Below are positions 59,920-64,000 of a DNA stretch of 64,000 nt, in pieces. Source of the stretch: Cladorhizidae sp. MBARI D1340-BT2 (Eukaryota > Porifera > Demospongiae > Poecilosclerida > Cladorhizidae); NCBI GenBank assembly GCA_028752905.1, contig JAQNBH010000014.1, forward strand, positions 27,104,168-27,168,167, in the 5' to 3' direction. The translations under genes were made by a program, and so were the position numbers. The notes beneath the pieces are model-generated. The model ran no database searches, was not told where the DNA came from, and saw only the letters and a program-made list of their open reading frames with translations. Position 1 is the first letter of the stretch. Every line of letters starts with the position of its first letter.

Positions 59920-61926
59920 GTAAGTATAGGAAGATTAAAGAACCACAAATATTCACATGCCAAGTCTTTGGTTGGTGCTCTGTACTCTTCAATTTACAAT
60001 TGAACTCCTATGTACTTACCAATCTGCAAGAATGACCTACTTGGGTTCTAATTTCCCGGGATGTGGATCTCATACATGCCAACCTGCAAGTATGACCTCT
60101 ACTGTTGGGTTTTAATTTCCCTGGATTTATTACAATGTATAACTCATACTTACCAACCTACAATTATGACCTACCTGGGTTCTAATTTCCCTGGATTTAT
60201 TATGATGTGGAAGTCATACCTACCAATCTGCAAGTATGAACTCCAATGTTGGGTTTTAATTTCCCTGGATTTATTACAATGTAGAACTCATACTTACCAA
60301 CCTACAAGTATAACCTATCTGGGTTCCAATTTCTCTGGATGTGGAACTCATACATACCAACCTGCAAGTATGACCTACCTGGGTTTTAATTTCCCTGGAT
60401 TTATTATGATGTGGAATTCGAAAGTAGGTAAAACTTTTTAAAATTTATTCTCTTATTTTTTTTGCACTTGTGACCCTAGTGTTCCCTTAACCACAAAAAT
60501 ACATGTCTTGTTACATGAGTCAGAGTGGAATGTGGCAGGTTATTTCATGAGCACACACCCTTATTTTCATGAGCCGAAGGCATGTGAAAATACTACATGC
60601 GAGTGAAATAATCACAACGAGTGCATTCTCATAAGAATTACTCTATTTTGTATAACAAATGGTCGATCCATCTGTCCGTCAGTTCCAAATATAAGCTAAC
60701 TCACATCCAAACATTCTTACTTGATCAGAGCTGCCAGTTTCTCTATTGCCCATGAATTTTAAGATCCATCTTCTATACCCTGTGATGGGTAGATAAATCC
60801 TAGGCTTGAAGAAAGTCACCAAATTTTGTAGAGACACTTTATAATTAGCTCTAGTCCCTCGCTCTTGAACAATATAGCTAGCTAGCTCGAGAAAGAGGCC
60901 CAACTACTAGCTAAATATCAGAAAATAGCTAGCTATTACCAGAAGTAAGCTTATACATGCAGCCCCTCATATCTAACCTCAGATGACCATAAAGTTCAAC
61001 ATATTCAACAACTTCCACAGTAGACACATCATGATCTGAAAAGAAGATGAGAAAACAGTATGTAAGTTCAAAATAGCTCTACAATGAGGCATCCTTAGCT
61101 ATGAGCTAAAAATCGGCAAGTAGTTTGCTACATTCTAGGCAGTTACCTGGAAAAAATTGTAGTCTCTCCAGCAAGCCTAACCAAGATCTAAACAAAATAG
61201 TAGAAGTTCTATAGTCAAAAGGCCAAGAAACTACTTCTTCAGAGAGGTCTGGTTGGTTTCCAGTAACAAGGGAAGTGCCCAATAATTGTTTTATAAATCT
61301 AGTGTTAGGTAAGAACCTGAAGTATGTACTGCTAACTTCCTTATTAAAAATGCACGTGAGTAAAATAGTGCCATTTCTGAATCTGTTGTTTCTTTTTTAA
61401 ATGGGCGTTGTCCTCCTACCAACGAGTTTTTAAATTTTGTACATCATCGAGTAAAGGGTTAAAGTAATATCTATCAATTATTGTACTACTTTTTATATCA
61501 TAATAATATTGTAGAGTACATATTTTTTTAGTAAAGTGTCACATAACTGGTTGGTTGTGGCCTAGATAGGAGTAGTGTGGTTCATATTTGTATCCAGAGA
61601 TCAGTCAAGTCAAAACCTTCCTGGCACTGCATAGGAGTTTCATGGCATTTATAGTTGTCACGCTGTCTGTGAGGTCAACTAGTCCTCTCAGTTAGGCCAT
61701 TATAGGTGAGCCTAATTTTAGTTTTATGTATAGCTGTGGTATGTTGGAGCTGAGAAAACCACACATCTACAGTCAGTATTTCTTGCTGTATTTGTCTGAG
61801 GTAAGAACCAAAATACATGCAAATATCGTGTACTGTGAACTAGTTCTGCTTTAGTACATACTGCTAAAAATCTAATACATGATGTTTTTTTCCTTGCATG
61901 CGATGTATTATTTATTATGACTATAG
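59920..61926 (+). other. HSD-4 intron 7 with minisatellite (about 60017-60420)
   Basis: Counterpart of 3-1995. No gene is recognised. Confidence 0.65.
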
Positions 61927-62512
61927 ATGAGTCGCTTGCTGTTGCCAAAGATGGTGGGCCAGGGAGGAGGTTTTATTGTGAATATATCATCTGGGGCTTC
62001 TAACATGGCTATGCCTCAGTTTACCATCTATTGTGCCACCAAGGTATGTACAGCACATGTAATAATGCCTCTCATAACTAAGTTGGAGAAGACACTCACA
62101 GGATGAGTTCGTGGTTGGGGCAGTAACTTATTTGTAATTGTTGACAGGGATGTGTCATAATCCAGCCGGCTACTCAATATGTCAAGTATTTGTTTCCTTT
62201 GAGGCATGCAGAATCCTTGATTCATCTCATTTACAGATTTTTGTGAACTACATATCTGATGGTCTTCGTAAGGAATATGCGGACAAGGGCATAACAGTAC
62301 AGGTTGGTATGGCAAAGTAATGAAAGGAACTATTATTATTACATCCTCTTCTGCTGCTTCAGAATGTCAAACCCTTATATGTAGCCACGGCGATGAGTGG
62401 TATTCGAAGATCTAGCTTCTTTGTCCATGATGCTGTTTCGTATGCCAACTCTGCCTTGACAACTATTGGCATACAGAACCACACCTATGGCTGTTATCCT
62501 CATGCTCTACAA

Positions 62513-64000
62513 GTACTTTTCAAATTGTGATGACCCTTTACTATGTACCTGTGATTGGAGTAGCCCTAGTATACACTTACCACCTTAATTATGAACCCAG
62601 AAACTGATATCTGCTGAATGTCAGTTTTTTTCTCCTGGTAAACTGGCAAGTCATTATAAAATAGTCAGAAGGCTGTGTACTTCAGGAATCAGGATTGTGT
62701 GAGTATGGCGTATTAAAAACTGAACTGAGAACAGGCTCTTACTTGGCTGGGATAGGCTATGTAGCAAAGATAATCCATATTAATTTAAATATATGATTAG
62801 TAGAGACAAGTCAAAGCTTAGAGCATAACCTGTAAATACATAACCACTTAGGCTTACTAAAGTCATTTAAAAGTCAAGTGCACGTAACACAACTAACTAC
62901 TACAATGTCATGTTTTTTGTCCTCTTTGATATTACTCCCTTTTCCTGATCTTAGTTCTATGAAGCACATTAGGGATTTGTGGTCCATTTTGATAGTGAAT
63001 GCTTCCTAGGAGATACGCTTATGTTCCCGATGTATAATTAGCAATATTTGAATATTTCATGTTCTCTTGAAAGTACTTAGTTTCTTGCTGCAGCAGCTAT
63101 AAACTATGCAGCCCTCACTCAACGGTCAATAGCATTCATCTGTTGCATGAATTATTTTTGAAAAACAGGTGAAGCACCAATTAGTGAAATGCCCTTCACA
63201 CCCATCTGTGCATTTGAATGTGATACTAGGTGGTTGTGCCTCTTTCCTTTTGCAATTATTTACTGTTCTTTCTAAATATCAATAACAACTCCTTTTTTTT
63301 TGTTAAAAGCACTAATGAAACAGAAAAATTATATATCTGCACTATAAAAGTATTGTGGCATGGTAGACATGTATGACAGTGTTCAGTGCTATACCTGATT
63401 GTGTGATGGACATTTGTGATCCCACAACAATTCCATGTTGCGATACCTTGATCTGCTCCTAGTTATCATTTGTGTGGTTATTCATTGTCTACTAATTCCT
63501 TTTTCTTTGAGATCAGAAATTTTATCCCTCATGAAGTCATTTTCAAGTGGTCTCACATGTCATCATTATGTATGCTTGTCCATTTTACTGATGCCAGTTG
63601 CTGTTGGGCTACCCACTACTTCTCATACATATGGTCAACTTATAAGTCCTGAAGAGTTTTATGATCACTTTGTTGACTTCTCCTCAGATGGATCCTCTCG
63701 GTCATTCCGCTCACAGATTGAAATAAAGTGCATGATCATACTTACACATTGCTGACCCATTATTAGTGAACTCGCACAATGAAATCAAGGACAGACAGTC
63801 ACACTATTTCACTCTCATCAGTAAACTGAGTTAGAGATATTTGAGGGGTGAGACTATATCTTAAGGATCTATTTTTCTCTTTTTCTCTTGCATTTTCTGC
63901 TGGAGCTGAGGGCGGTGAGGATAGGGAGTGGGTGGGTTTTGTTTTGTCTTGCAATGGATTTGGTGTATAGATTTTAAATGTGTGTAAAATGTAAAACTAA
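62513..64000 (+). other. HSD-4 intron 10 (to window end)
   Basis: Counterpart of 2590-4090 with the intact 106-codon frame at 63435-63755, which I regard as chance. The window stops about eight bases before the exon 11 acceptor. Confidence 0.6.

Larger units (their letters stand above)
52638..64000 (+). pseudogene. HSD17B12-like: HSD-4: very-long-chain 3-oxoacyl-CoA reductase-like, disrupted, 3' end outside window
   Basis: Exons at 52638-52666 (tentative), 53604-53749, 54063-54109, 54271-54345, 55139-55249, 59748-59806, 59875-59919, 61927-62043, 62237-62302 and 62363-62512; exon 11 would start just past 64000. Exon 4 is 75 instead of 76 bases: one base is lost with clustered changes near 54292-54300, giving TAA at 54298-54300. 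Exon 6 has TAA at 59771-59773 where the other copies have GAA. The NADP-binding motif (TGASEGIG), NNVG and YCATK are otherwise preserved. Further replacements include Asp to Tyr in exon 5 and Arg to His and Phe to Tyr in exon 10. Its lesions differ from those of HSD-2, so it decayed independently. Confidence 0.85.
59918..64000 (+). repeat. Tandem array unit D (start only)
   Basis: Fourth unit, cut by the window end. It contains HSD-4 exons 8-10 and most of intron 10, and stops just before the expected exon 11 acceptor. Over this stretch it closely matches unit A at 1-4080. The array therefore extends beyond the window on at least this side, and also to the left, because HSD-1 lacks its 5' exons. 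Confidence 0.85.

Overview
The window looks like animal nuclear DNA. It is AT-rich, its genes have GT-AG introns, and it carries decayed hAT transposons, minisatellites and foldback repeats. Nothing prokaryotic (operons, ribosome-binding sites) is present. The lineage cannot be fixed from sequence alone; an early-branching metazoan such as a sponge or cnidarian is only a guess.

The dominant structure is a head-to-tail array of a large repeat unit. One anchor, the donor site after HSD exon 7, recurs at 1, 17701, 38255 and 59918. This gives unit A (1-17700), unit B (17701-38254), unit C (38255-59917) and the start of unit D (59918-64000), with spacings of 17.70, 20.55 and 21.66 kb. By eye the units are nearly identical, and they differ mainly by discrete indels.

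Each unit holds the same cargo. On the + strand is an 11-exon gene for a very-long-chain 3-oxoacyl-CoA reductase / 17-beta-hydroxysteroid dehydrogenase 12-like enzyme (HSD17B12 type, SDR family). Each such gene starts in one unit and ends in the next. On the - strand, between consecutive HSD genes, is an intronless thiopurine S-methyltransferase-like (TPMT-like) gene.

Four HSD copies are visible. HSD-1 shows only exons 8-11, all open. HSD-2 is a pseudogene with one nonsense codon and one frameshift. HSD-3 (31313-42224) is open in every exon and encodes about 319 residues. HSD-4 has one frameshift and one nonsense codon and runs off the end. The TPMT-like locus is intact in unit C, carries one nonsense codon in unit B, and is reduced to its last codons in unit A.

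The TPMT-like locus lies between two imperfect inverted-repeat arms of about 0.9 kb. A TTF-finger/HAT-type hAT transposon has inserted into the left arm. The right arm keeps the unoccupied target sequence, which shows a 5-bp duplication (AATAT). A second hAT relic lies inside the loop on the - strand. HSD intron 5 holds a 39-bp minisatellite of 12, 13 and 23 units in the three complete introns, and intron 7 holds a 60-74-bp minisatellite. A family of palindromic foldback elements lies in introns 1 and 5, with a solitary arm near each TPMT locus.

The likely order of events is: formation of the inverted repeat around TPMT, hAT insertion, tandem duplication of the whole module, then copy-specific decay.
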